From: JANNOG01 sp031398915
GTDB taxonomy: Bacteria > Actinomycetota > Actinomycetes > Actinomycetales > JBBAYJ01
Length of the DNA: 9,140 bases
Direction of reading: 5' to 3'
Assembly: GCA_031398915.1 (NCBI GenBank)
Contig: JANNOG010000023.1
Span: forward strand, 1 to 9,140
Shown here: positions 1 through 6,599 of the stretch, one piece after another
Layout of the letters: each line of letters opens with the position of its first letter
Numbering within the stretch: position 1 is the first letter of the stretch
The notes under the pieces: model-generated
Databases searched by the model: none
The model's input: only the letters and a program-made list of their open reading frames with translations
What the model was told of the DNA's origin: nothing
Program-made: the position numbers and the translations under genes

Positions 1-152
1 GAGCACCAGCACCTCCGAACCCACCACCAGCCCGACCAGCACGAGCACCAGCACCTCCGAACCCACCACCAGCCCGACCAGCACGAGCACCAGCACCTCC
101 GAACCCACCACCAGCCCGACCAGCACGAGCACCAGCACCTCCGAACCCACCA
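1..152 (+). repeat. 42-bp in-frame tandem repeat (3 full copies plus 26 bp)
   Basis: Three apparently identical 42-bp units lie at 1-42, 43-84 and 85-126. A fourth copy matches for 26 bp (127-152) before diverging into a related Thr/Pro-rich stretch. Each unit encodes 14 residues (STSTSEPTTSPTST in the frame starting at position 2). The array runs into the left edge of the window, so its full copy number is unknown. Because 42 is a multiple of three, gain or loss of copies would change stalk length without breaking the frame. Near-perfect identity suggests recent expansion or ongoing homogenisation. Confidence 0.95.
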
Positions 153-1267
153 GCACCACACCCACCACCACACCCCCGACCAACCCATCGGGTGCCTCAC
201 CTGAGGCGGGCTTCGTTCCCGTGGCAGCCGTCCGCGTCGCATCCGACGTGGAACTGACCCCCCGTGACGTCGACCTCATCCCCCTGATGAACTTCGTGCC
301 GGCCACGGCCACCGCAGTGGCGATCAACGTCACCCTGTCGGGAGTCACCAGCCCGACATTCGTCAGCGTCTGTGCGGTCGACGAGACAGTCACCGAGTGT
401 TCACAGACGTCGGCGGTCAACGCGGTGCCGGGCCGAGACGTCGCCAACCTGGTCTTCCCGCAGATCTCCGCCGACCGTACGGTCAAGATCTACAACAACC
501 AGGGATCGGTCATCGTCAACATCGACCTCGTCGGATACTTCTCGACCGACGACGGCACGTTGGACTACGCGCCCATCACTCCGACTCGCGACAGCGAGGA
601 GCCGGTGATCGGACCCGGACAGACGAGGTTCGTCAACCTGAACAACGTCATGGCGGGCGCCTCTGCCGTGGCGGTCCGCCTCACCACTGCCGGCGTCACG
701 TCGAACACCTACATCAGTGGGTGTGAGGCAACGGCCACCGTCGCCGAATGCGCCGTCACCTCGTCGGTCAACCCCCGCCAGCGGGACACGTCGAACCTGA
801 CGATCGTGCCGATCAGCGCGGCCACCGGCAACCGCATCCAGGTCTACAACAACCAGGGCAGCACCATCGTCCGGACCGACGTGGTGGGGTGGTTCGTTCC
901 CCAGGGCCAAGGGTCGCGCTACGTGGCCATCGCACCGGTGCGAGTGCTCGAGGCACTGGACCTGGGCGAAGGCCGCGACGCCACCCGGGCGTACGCCTCA
1001 CAGATCCCGGTCGGTGCAACCGGAGTGGCGGCCAACATCACCACCGCCGGCAACACGGCCGTGAGCTACGTGTCGGTGTGCCCGGGCGGCACCTCGGTGG
1101 ACGGCTGCAAGACCACGTCCGCGGTCAACCCGTACCCCGGAACGGACACCGGGTCGTCCACCCTGGTCCGGATCGGCACAGGTCGCAACCTGCTCTACTA
1201 CAACAACCGCGGCCGGACGTTCGTGTCCACCGACCTTCAGGGCTACTTCGTCCCGTCGAACCCCTGA
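1..1267 (+). CDS. Secreted/surface repeat protein with Ser/Thr/Pro stalk and three CX8C domains (5' partial)
   Basis: The reading frame is open from the first complete codon at position 2 to the TGA at 1265-1267, giving 421 visible residues; the true start lies upstream. Residues 1 to about 66 are a Ser/Thr/Pro/Glu tract built on a 14-residue repeat (STSTSEPTTSPTST), typical of extended, often glycosylated cell-wall or surface stalks. Three homologous domains of about 118 residues follow. Each has a beta-rich VAxNVT-like strand, a CX8C pair (C124/C133, C241/C250, C360/C369), a TSxVNP segment, a YNN(Q/R)G motif (about 164, 282, 400) and a closing VGYF, VGWF or QGYF motif (177-180, 295-298, 413-416). 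Such repeats resemble domains seen in many actinobacterial extracellular proteins, sometimes attached to enzymes. No catalytic residues, sortase signal or C-terminal membrane anchor are visible; the protein ends SNP just after domain three. An enzymatic domain, if any, would be upstream. The paired cysteines suggest disulfides and an extracytoplasmic location. Function is unknown. The convergent operon is probably unrelated. Confidence 0.85.
   Translation, partial: STSTSEPTTSPTSTSTSTSEPTTSPTSTSTSTSEPTTSPTSTSTSTSEPTSTTPTTTPPTNPSGASPEAGFVPVAAVRVASDVELTPRDVDLIPLMNFVPATATAVAINVTLSGVTSPTFVSVCAVDETVTECSQTSAVNAVPGRDVANLVFPQISADRTVKIYNNQGSVIVNIDLVGYFSTDDGTLDYAPITPTRDSEEPVIGPGQTRFVNLNNVMAGASAVAVRLTTAGVTSNTYISGCEATATVAECAVTSSVNPRQRDTSNLTIVPISAATGNRIQVYNNQGSTIVRTDVVGWFVPQGQGSRYVAIAPVRVLEALDLGEGRDATRAYASQIPVGATGVAANITTAGNTAVSYVSVCPGGTSVDGCKTTSAVNPYPGTDTGSSTLVRIGTGRNLLYYNNRGRTFVSTDLQGYFVPSNP
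197..1255 (+). repeat. Three tandem protein domains of about 118 residues
   Basis: Aligning the translated protein against itself shows three copies of one domain, with the first cysteine of each pair at codons beginning 371, 722 and 1079, spacings of 117 and 119 residues. Shared landmarks in order are a V-A-x-N/R-x-T strand, the CX8C pair, TS(A/S)VN, a short hydrophobic strand, YNN(Q/R)G and a terminal (V/Q)G(Y/W)F. The copies are clearly diverged in DNA, so this duplication is old, unlike the 42-bp array upstream. Edges are approximate. Confidence 0.8.
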
Positions 1268-1273
1268 CCGGCA

Positions 1274-1290
1274 GGCGGCTGGCTGCCGCC
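1274..1290 (+). terminator. Small GC hairpin just after the surface-protein stop codon
   Basis: GGCGGC (1274-1279) and GCCGCC (1285-1290) are perfect inverted repeats around a 5-nt loop, starting 7 nt after the TGA at 1265-1267. The stem is only 6 bp and no T-run follows. It may assist termination of the plus-strand gene together with the larger hairpin downstream, or it may be chance in GC-rich DNA. Confidence 0.35.
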
Positions 1291-1300
1291 ACACCCTGAG

Positions 1301-1347
1301 AATGACGCCCGCCCGATCCTCATATCGAGGGTCGGGTGGGCGTCATT
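1301..1347. terminator. 21-bp stem hairpin, probable bidirectional terminator between convergent genes
   Basis: The arms 1301-1321 and 1327-1347 pair along 21 bp around a 5-nt loop (1322-1326). The only imperfections are two positions (1311/1337 and 1317/1331) that form G-U wobbles in plus-strand RNA; in minus-strand RNA the same positions are A-C mismatches. It sits between the plus-strand surface-protein gene and the minus-strand operon and could stop transcription from both sides. There is no real U-tract on either strand, which is common for proposed actinobacterial terminators. The right arm and loop overlap the stop codon and last codons of the lactonase-like gene, so this hairpin is part coding. 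Confidence 0.75.
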
Positions 1348-2162
1348 GCGGGCATGCTCAGCTCCAACTCGGCGGTCAACGCCGGCCAGACATGAGGGTC
1401 GTGCCCGGGAATCAGCCGGTACCCCTTGTCGAGGGCCAACGCCTTGAGTCGCCGAATCGGCTCGATGGTGTCTTCGGGTTCGACGTCGACGTAGCCGCCG
1501 ATCGCCAATTCACCCTCGATGTTCTCGGTCAGGTCCGCGGCATCGAAGGCGAACACGAAACCACCACCGCCCACGCTCTCGTCGAGGTCGACCACGAAAC
1601 TCTGATGTCCCGGTGTGTGCCCGGGTGTCGAGATGGCGGTCACCCCAGGTGCGATCTCGACCTGGCCATCCGCCAACCGCCAATCGATCCGCGGATCGTC
1701 GAAATCGACCCGATAGATCGCGTTGCGCTCGACCGCCGGATCACCCGACATTCCGTAGTCGTACTCGACGCGTTGGGCGTGCACCGGCACTCGGCCCGCG
1801 AACAGCTTGAGGCCACCCGCGTGATCCAGGTGAAGATGGCTGACGGCCACCGCCGAGATCTCGTCGAAGGCGACACCGGCCGCGGCCAATGCCTCCTCTA
1901 TAGGTTCGCCCGGGCCAGGCAGGATCGCCCGGTAACCGGGCGAATTGTGATACCGGGCGCGAAGCCAGGGGTCGCGAATCAGGGCGGTGTTGAAGCCGGT
2001 GTCCAACAGCAACCAGCCGCCGTCGACCTCCAGCAGGATCCCCGGTACCGGTTCGCGCAGGATCTCCTCCCGCGGCGCACCGTGCACCGACACCGCCTTG
2101 GGCAAATCCTCCCAGCCGAGGGTGAGGAGGATTATCCGCCGAACCCCGGACTTCGCGCCCAT
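1320..2162 (-). CDS. Metallo-beta-lactamase-fold hydrolase, N-acyl-homoserine-lactonase-like
   Basis: This 280-residue protein is a probable cytoplasmic dinuclear-metal hydrolase of the metallo-beta-lactamase superfamily. Visible metal-binding motifs are HLHLDH at 109-114 (H109, H111, D113, H114), H182 in TPGHTPGHQS, D207 in FAFDAAD and H254 in PGHD. This spacing and the GHTPGHQS motif fit the N-acyl-homoserine lactonase group (AiiA/AttM type), whose members open lactone rings; length also fits the family (about 250-300). One difference is seen: AiiA has a substrate-contacting Tyr three residues after the bridging Asp, and this protein has D210 there, so the natural substrate may not be an acyl-homoserine lactone. 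There is no signal peptide. The ATG at 2160-2162 has a GAGGAG site 7 nt upstream and begins 4 nt after the stop of the solute-binding protein gene, making this the last gene of the operon. The family call is firm; the exact reaction is open. Confidence 0.88.
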   Translation of the reverse strand: MGAKSGVRRIILLTLGWEDLPKAVSVHGAPREEILREPVPGILLEVDGGWLLLDTGFNTALIRDPWLRARYHNSPGYRAILPGPGEPIEEALAAAGVAFDEISAVAVSHLHLDHAGGLKLFAGRVPVHAQRVEYDYGMSGDPAVERNAIYRVDFDDPRIDWRLADGQVEIAPGVTAISTPGHTPGHQSFVVDLDESVGGGGFVFAFDAADLTENIEGELAIGGYVDVEPEDTIEPIRRLKALALDKGYRLIPGHDPHVWPALTAELELSMPAMTPTRPSI

Positions 2163-2166
2163 CGAT

Positions 2167-3762
2167 TCACTCCTCGACCGAGAGCGCGGCGACGTACAAC
2201 GAGTTCGGGTGTGTCACGTTGTGCGCCTCCTCGACTCCGGCCAACCACGGCTGCGCGACCATGAAGTCGTTCTGGTTGACCAGGTTCAGCCAACAACCCG
2301 TCGCGATGGCCTTGGTCCCCGCCTCCGAGAACGTCGCGGCGTCGCCGGTCACCAGACCGTCGGCCAGCAGTTCGGTGACCTCTTCGTCCGAGCACTGGAG
2401 GTAGTTCAGCCCCGCGCCGGGGTCCCAGCTGATGTGCGCCCAGGTGTATTCCGGCGCGGCGTCGGGCCAGCCGAGCGTGGCCAGGACGTCGGGCGCCCCC
2501 TCGGTGTCGGACACCCAGCCGAAGATCTGCGAGGTGGTGAAGCTCTGCACCGTGGCGTCCAACCCGGCGGCCGTCAACTGGGTGGAGATGAGGTTTGCCA
2601 CCAGTTGGTTGTCGGGACTGTTGCTGTCGTAACCCACGATCACGGCCTTCTGGTCCTCCGGCAGCGTGGGTGCCAATTCCGTCAGCACGGCCGGGTCGTA
2701 CTCGACCTCCTGCGGAGCCTCGCCCTCGGCGACCATCGTGCCCGGATAGGCGGACTCGGCCACCGAGCCACGACCCGCGTACGCCTGCTCGAAGATGGCC
2801 TCGCGGTCGATGGCCTGCTGCAGGGCGTTGCGGTTGACCTGCTCGGATCCGAACGGTGTGTTCGGGTTGATGTACAGGTAGTCCGACATGAGCGTCTTCA
2901 GCGAGTACGAATCGATGGATTCGTCGGCCAGATACGACGCGACGGCCGAGGTCGGCAGGTCGTGCAGGATGGCCGCCAACTCGCCCTCGCCGAATTGCAA
3001 CTGCTGGGACGACGAGTCCGTTATGACGGGAATGTTGACCTCGGTGAAGTAGGGCTCCGGACCCCAGTAGTCCTCGAATGCCGTCATCGCATACCGCGAC
3101 CCGACCTGTGCGTCACTGAGGACGTACGGCCCGGTTCCGATGCTGTTGGTCTGCAGGTATGTCGCAGCGAAGTCGTCACCCGCGTTCTCTTCGAGCGCGG
3201 TGGGGCTCAGCATCCGCAGACCGTACGGTGATGCCAGGAAATCCAGGAAGATGGTCGTCGGTGACGACAACGTGATGGTCACCTCGAAATCGCCGTTCGG
3301 CACCACGTCGGCGACGTCGGCCACCATATATGCCGGTCCCTGGTTGACGGCGAGCCGCCGATCGATGGAGGCCTTGACCGCGGCCGAGGTGAAGGGCGTC
3401 CCATCGTGGAACACCACGCCCTCTCGAAGGGTGAACGTGTAGCTGAGATTGTCCTCGGACACCGTCCAACTCTCGGCCAGGGCAGGCTCGAGTTCGGGGG
3501 TTTCGACACCCCGCTTGTACTGCAACAGACCCTCGTACATGTTGGTGGTCAACAGCAGGCCCTGACCGGCGTAGTAGATGTCGGGGTCCGGTGGCTGGCC
3601 CGGGTCCTGCAGGAAGCTCAGGTTCAACACCCGGTCGGTGGGGGCCTCGGCCGACGGACCGGCGTCAGCGTCGTCGGACCCGCCGCAGGCGGCGACCGCC
3701 AGGACCGACACGGCGGCAACGGCCAGGAGACGTCGGGGCAGAGTGAGTGCGGAGGGTTTCAT
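2167..3762 (-). CDS. ABC transporter solute-binding lipoprotein, family 5 (oligopeptide/dipeptide/nickel class)
   Basis: The 531-residue product starts with a lipoprotein signal peptide: arginines at 10-11, a hydrophobic core, and the lipobox VAAC with the lipidated cysteine at C26. A Ser/Asp/Gly/Ala-rich linker follows. It would be anchored outside the membrane and deliver substrate to the two permeases encoded upstream. Family-5 landmarks are LEPALAESW (about 91-99), a YTFTLREGVVFHDGTPF stretch (about 108-124) leading into the KASIDRR helix, and the TGPY motif near residue 211. Length is normal for the family (500-550). Two cysteines in the C-terminal lobe (about 457 and 490) could form a disulfide. 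The ATG at 3760-3762 has AAGGAG 7 nt upstream and overlaps the isochorismatase-like gene by 4 bp (ATGA), implying translational coupling. Family 5 binds peptides, nickel chelates, opines, sugars and other ligands, so ligand identity cannot be assigned. Confidence 0.93.
   Translation of the reverse strand: MKPSALTLPRRLLAVAAVSVLAVAACGGSDDADAGPSAEAPTDRVLNLSFLQDPGQPPDPDIYYAGQGLLLTTNMYEGLLQYKRGVETPELEPALAESWTVSEDNLSYTFTLREGVVFHDGTPFTSAAVKASIDRRLAVNQGPAYMVADVADVVPNGDFEVTITLSSPTTIFLDFLASPYGLRMLSPTALEENAGDDFAATYLQTNSIGTGPYVLSDAQVGSRYAMTAFEDYWGPEPYFTEVNIPVITDSSSQQLQFGEGELAAILHDLPTSAVASYLADESIDSYSLKTLMSDYLYINPNTPFGSEQVNRNALQQAIDREAIFEQAYAGRGSVAESAYPGTMVAEGEAPQEVEYDPAVLTELAPTLPEDQKAVIVGYDSNSPDNQLVANLISTQLTAAGLDATVQSFTTSQIFGWVSDTEGAPDVLATLGWPDAAPEYTWAHISWDPGAGLNYLQCSDEEVTELLADGLVTGDAATFSEAGTKAIATGCWLNLVNQNDFMVAQPWLAGVEEAHNVTHPNSLYVAALSVEE
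2170..2175 (-). promoter_or_regulatory. Ribosome binding site of the lactonase-like gene
   Basis: GAGGAG on the minus strand, 7 nt before the ATG at 2162. It lies inside the last codons of the solute-binding protein gene, whose stop codon falls between this site and the start. Confidence 0.8.
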
Positions 3763-4415
3763 CGGAGTGCTCCTTCGACTGCAGCGGGGTTGGCTTCGGC
3801 GGCGCGCCGTTGCGCCCCCAGGTCGTCGAACGCCTGGGCGATTTCGGTGGTGGTGCGTCGTGCCCCGGCCTGTAGGTACTCCATGGCGGCCAGGGCGGCG
3901 TCATGGGCGGCGAGTGACGAACCGCCGACACAGTCGTCGACGACTCGCACGTAGTAGTCACGCTGATGGGCATCAGCGAACGTGAGGTGGACGCATACGT
4001 CGGTCAGTCCCCCGATGAGGACCAGAGTCGATACCCGCAGTCCCCGCAGGACGATCTCGAATTCCGTGCCGATGAAACCGGAATAGCGCCGTTTGACGAT
4101 ATGGGGCTCGTCAGGCAACGGCAGGAGGGTCGGATACAGCTGGGTGCTGGAGTCACCCTCGACGCAGTGCTCACCCTCACTACCGTCCAATTCACGGCCG
4201 ATGTCGATGCCCGAGCGCCGGTGGACCTCCTGGAAGAACACCACCGGGACGCCATTGCGCCGAGCGGTCGCGACCAGCAGTTCGGCATTGCCGATCAGAG
4301 CGTCGTAGCCACCCATGTACGGGATTCCGGCGGTACCGGGAGGGGCGTTCTGATATCCCTGGATATCGACGACGACCAGCGCCGGATCGCCGACGAACAA
4401 TGGCTGACGGGGCAT
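3759..4415 (-). CDS. Isochorismatase-like cysteine hydrolase
   Basis: The protein is 218 residues when started at the ATG at 4413-4415. It shows the Asp-Lys-Cys triad of the isochorismatase-like superfamily: D17 in LVVVDIQ, K108 in HIVKRRYSGF and C141 in GGLTDVCVHLT, the last with the usual small-residue turn before the nucleophile. Members include nicotinamidases, N-carbamoylsarcosine amidase, ureidoacrylate and biuret hydrolases, mostly cutting C-N bonds in amides or carbamoyl groups. The retained cysteine favours amidase-type chemistry over true isochorismatase chemistry. No signal peptide is seen, so the enzyme is cytoplasmic. A longer in-frame ATG exists at 4541, but that would overlap the ureohydrolase gene by 42 codons and adds arginine-rich sequence unlike the family; the chosen start has GGGGAGG just upstream and overlaps the preceding stop by 1 bp (TGATG). 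Its own stop overlaps the next start by 4 bp. The substrate is unknown. Confidence 0.92.
   Translation of the reverse strand: MPRQPLFVGDPALVVVDIQGYQNAPPGTAGIPYMGGYDALIGNAELLVATARRNGVPVVFFQEVHRRSGIDIGRELDGSEGEHCVEGDSSTQLYPTLLPLPDEPHIVKRRYSGFIGTEFEIVLRGLRVSTLVLIGGLTDVCVHLTFADAHQRDYYVRVVDDCVGGSSLAAHDAALAAMEYLQAGARRTTTEIAQAFDDLGAQRRAAEANPAAVEGALR
3770..3775 (-). promoter_or_regulatory. Ribosome binding site of the solute-binding protein gene
   Basis: AAGGAG on the minus strand, 7 nt before the ATG at 3762. It is one of the best matches in the operon, consistent with strong translation of the binding protein despite its late position in the transcript. Confidence 0.8.
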
Positions 4416-5554
4416 CAATCCTCCCCGCGGACCCGAAACGTCCGGGCCACGCCGGGGCCGGCGGCGCGCGGATCGATGTAGTCGGGTTCGGTCAGGCCGA
4501 TCGAGCGCATCGCCGTCCCGGTGATCGCCTCCAGAACGCAACGGTGGGCGAACAGGGCGGTGATGTTGTTCCCCACGTCGTAGGGCGGGCTCACCTCGAC
4601 CACGTCCATGGCGACCATGCCCACCTCGGCCGCGAGCCGGCGGACGGTGCGCAACATCTCGACCGTCGTGAGGCCGCCGGGTTCCGGTGTCCCGGTGCCG
4701 GGCGCGTGCGCCGGGTCCGCCACGTCCACGTCGACCGAGATGTACAGGTGGTCGGCGTGGTCGAGCGCCTCTTCCAAGGCCCGCTCCAGGACGGTGTCGA
4801 ACCCGTCACGGCGGATCTCGGCCATGAAGTGGGTCCGCATCTGGTTCTCCTCCATCCAATCGAGGACGTCCGGTGGCGGCCAGTACCCGCGCAGCCCGAC
4901 CTGGACGAAGTTGCGCCCCGGCACCGCTCCGCTCTCGATCAGTCGTCGCATCGGCGTGCCGTGACCGGCCAGGGCACCACGCATGTCGGGCGCGGTGTCG
5001 GCGTGGGCGTCGAAGTGGACGATCCCCACAGTGCCGTGGCCGTAGTGGTCGGCGACTGCCGTGGCGACCGGCCAGGTGATGCCGTGGTCACCACCGAGGA
5101 TGATCGGCTTCGCGCCGCCGGCGAGGATCTCGGCGGTGAAGGCTCGGATGTTCTCGTAGGTGCCCTCGGTGTTGCCGATCAGGACGTCCGCGTCGCCGTA
5201 GTCCGCACAGACCAGGTGGTCGAAGGGACTGACTCGGACGTCCAGGTGATGGCGCCCCGCGCTACCTCCCAGGTAGTCGCACTCACGGATCGCCCGCGGG
5301 CCGAGGTGGGTGCCGGTGCGACCGGTGGCCGTGCCCTCCCACGGGGCCCCACCGATGGCGATGTCGACACCACCGGCGCGCAGGTCCTCGGGCGTGAGGC
5401 AGACGGGCAGCTTCATGAAGGTGCCGATGCCCGCCCAGGACATCTCGGTCGGGCGGTTGACGACGATGGGCCCAGGTGCCCGGGCCGGGGGTGGCGGCGG
5501 TGGCGGGTCGGCGGATTCGACGGTCGGCCCGTCGGGGAACAGTGGTGTGGTCAT
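4415..5554 (-). CDS. Ureohydrolase of the agmatinase/guanidinobutyrase family
   Basis: This 379-residue enzyme belongs to the arginase/agmatinase superfamily, which hydrolyses a guanidino group to urea and an amine using a dinuclear metal centre, normally manganese. All six metal ligands are present: H157 in GGDH, D182, H184 and D186 in FDAHAD, and D275 and D277 in SVDVDVADP. The N-terminal segment with SWAGIGTFMKLP (39-50) and the following GRTGTHLGPRAIR stretch resemble guanidinobutyrase/guanidinopropionase-type proteins more than arginase. It is longer than typical agmatinases (about 300-320) because of an N-terminal extension that includes seven consecutive prolines (17-23). No signal peptide is present. 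The ATG at 5552-5554 has AAGGA 5 nt upstream; the gene begins 40 bp after the DppB-like stop and overlaps the next start by 1 bp. Candidate substrates are agmatine, guanidino acids, guanidine or a larger guanidino compound; the sequence does not decide. Urease or Ni-chaperone genes are not in view. Confidence 0.93.
   Translation of the reverse strand: MTTPLFPDGPTVESADPPPPPPPARAPGPIVVNRPTEMSWAGIGTFMKLPVCLTPEDLRAGGVDIAIGGAPWEGTATGRTGTHLGPRAIRECDYLGGSAGRHHLDVRVSPFDHLVCADYGDADVLIGNTEGTYENIRAFTAEILAGGAKPIILGGDHGITWPVATAVADHYGHGTVGIVHFDAHADTAPDMRGALAGHGTPMRRLIESGAVPGRNFVQVGLRGYWPPPDVLDWMEENQMRTHFMAEIRRDGFDTVLERALEEALDHADHLYISVDVDVADPAHAPGTGTPEPGGLTTVEMLRTVRRLAAEVGMVAMDVVEVSPPYDVGNNITALFAHRCVLEAITGTAMRSIGLTEPDYIDPRAAGPGVARTFRVRGED
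4420..4426 (-). promoter_or_regulatory. Ribosome binding site fixing the isochorismatase-like start
   Basis: GGGGAGG on the minus strand, 4 nt before the ATG at 4415. It supports this start over the in-frame ATG at 4541. The TGATG overlap with the ureohydrolase stop suggests re-initiation by the same ribosomes. Confidence 0.7.
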
Positions 5555-5559
5555 GGGCG

Positions 5560-5564
5560 TCCTT
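5560..5564 (-). promoter_or_regulatory. Ribosome binding site of the ureohydrolase gene
   Basis: AAGGA on the minus strand, 5 nt before the ATG at 5554. It lies in the 40-bp gap after the DppB-like gene, the largest gap inside the operon. That gap shows no convincing promoter or hairpin. Confidence 0.7.
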
Positions 5565-5594
5565 CTGTGTGGGCCACGGGCTGCTGGATGGAGG

Positions 5595-6599
5595 TCATGC
5601 CTGGATCCGTGGGTCTGCGACGGCCTGCAGGACGTCGACGACGGTGTTGATGGCGACGTAGCCGACCCCCAGCAGCAGCGTCACGCCCGCGATGGCGGGG
5701 AAGTCCGCGACCGGGATGCTCTGGGCGGTGTACTGCCCGACGCCCGGCCAGCCGAAGATCTGCTCGACGACCAGGACACCGGCGAACATCAACCCCACCT
5801 GCAGGCCCGTCATCGACAGGGCCGGCCCGACGGCGTTTCGCAGGATGTGGCGACGGAGCACGACCGGCTCGACTATCCCCTTGGCCCGGGCTGTCCGGGC
5901 ATAGTCGCTGACCTGCTCTCCGGAAAGGCTGGATCGCAACACCCGCCCTACCGCCACGGCCGGCCCGAACGAGATCGCCAGCGCCGGCAGCACCAGGTGC
6001 CGCCAAGCGTCCAGCGTGACGTCCAACCGTCCTGCCAGAATCCCGTCGACGGTCAACAGGCCGGTCGGCCCACTGGGTGCGTCCGAGAACTCGGTGCGTC
6101 CGCTCGCCGGGAGCCAGCCCAGTTCTTTGTAGAAGAGCAGGATCGCCGCGATTCCGAGCAGGAACGCCGGCGCCGACGAACCCGCCAGCAACAGGAGCCT
6201 GATCACGCCGGCCCCGGGCCAGCGCAGGCTGGTGCTGACGGCGAAGAACGTGGCGAGGAGAACGGCGAAGACCAGGGCGGTCGAGGCCAGTTCGACCGTG
6301 GCGGGCACGAACGCCGCGAGGTCCTGCGCGACCGGCCGCCTGGTGCGATAGCTCGTGCCCAGATCACCGGTGACCAGGCCACTGATGTAGCGACCCAATT
6401 GCTCGGCCGGTGGGTCGTCCAGGCCCATGACCTGGCGCTGGGCGGTGACCGCCTGCTGCGACGCGCCGGGCCCCAGCATGGCCTTGGCCGGGTCCAGCGG
6501 TGCCGCCTGCTGGAGGGCGAAGATCGCCACAGCGAGGAGGAGCACGATGATCACGGCCGCCCCGACCCGCTTGGCCAGGAAGATCAGGGTCGCGTTCAT
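5595..6599 (-). CDS. ABC transporter permease, DppB/OppB-like
   Basis: The 334-residue membrane protein is one of two permeases of an oligopeptide-class importer. It has the standard layout: first membrane span at about 9-31, a periplasmic-side loop with MLGP and MGLDDP motifs and GDLGTSYRTRRPV (78-90), then five further spans roughly at 100-122, 131-156, 201-221, 262-284 and 300-322. The cytoplasmic EAA loop, which docks on the ATPase, is at about 232-258 (DYARTARAKG then RRHILRNAV). It ends with the common VADPRI-type tail. The ATG at 6597-6599 overlaps the stop of the DppC-like gene by 4 bp (ATGA), with a weak TGGAG site 5 nt upstream, so translation is probably coupled. The EAA loop and length are normal, so the protein looks functional. 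Confidence 0.94.
   Translation of the reverse strand: MNATLIFLAKRVGAAVIIVLLLAVAIFALQQAAPLDPAKAMLGPGASQQAVTAQRQVMGLDDPPAEQLGRYISGLVTGDLGTSYRTRRPVAQDLAAFVPATVELASTALVFAVLLATFFAVSTSLRWPGAGVIRLLLLAGSSAPAFLLGIAAILLFYKELGWLPASGRTEFSDAPSGPTGLLTVDGILAGRLDVTLDAWRHLVLPALAISFGPAVAVGRVLRSSLSGEQVSDYARTARAKGIVEPVVLRRHILRNAVGPALSMTGLQVGLMFAGVLVVEQIFGWPGVGQYTAQSIPVADFPAIAGVTLLLGVGYVAINTVVDVLQAVADPRIQA

Noticed and set aside
1..152. Possible CRISPR array
   Set aside because: The 42-bp units are directly abutting with no spacers, and they are in frame inside an open coding sequence.
221..1267. GTG at 221 as the start of the surface-protein gene
   Set aside because: The frame is open and coding-like to the left edge, continuing through the Ser/Thr/Pro repeat, and no ribosome binding site precedes 221. 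The gene is 5' partial.
1320..2162. Firm call of a quorum-quenching acyl-homoserine lactonase
   Set aside because: The metal site fits, but the AiiA Tyr is replaced by Asp and the operon context points to catabolism, so only the family is called.
4416..4541. Longer N-terminus for the isochorismatase-like protein starting at 4541
   Set aside because: The extra 42 residues are Arg/Gly-rich, overlap the conserved ureohydrolase C-terminus, and a good ribosome site sits in front of the ATG at 4415.
4415..5554. Call of a nickel-dependent guanidine hydrolase
   Set aside because: No HypA/HypB-like nickel accessory genes are in the window and I cannot see residues that would separate it from guanidinobutyrase or agmatinase.
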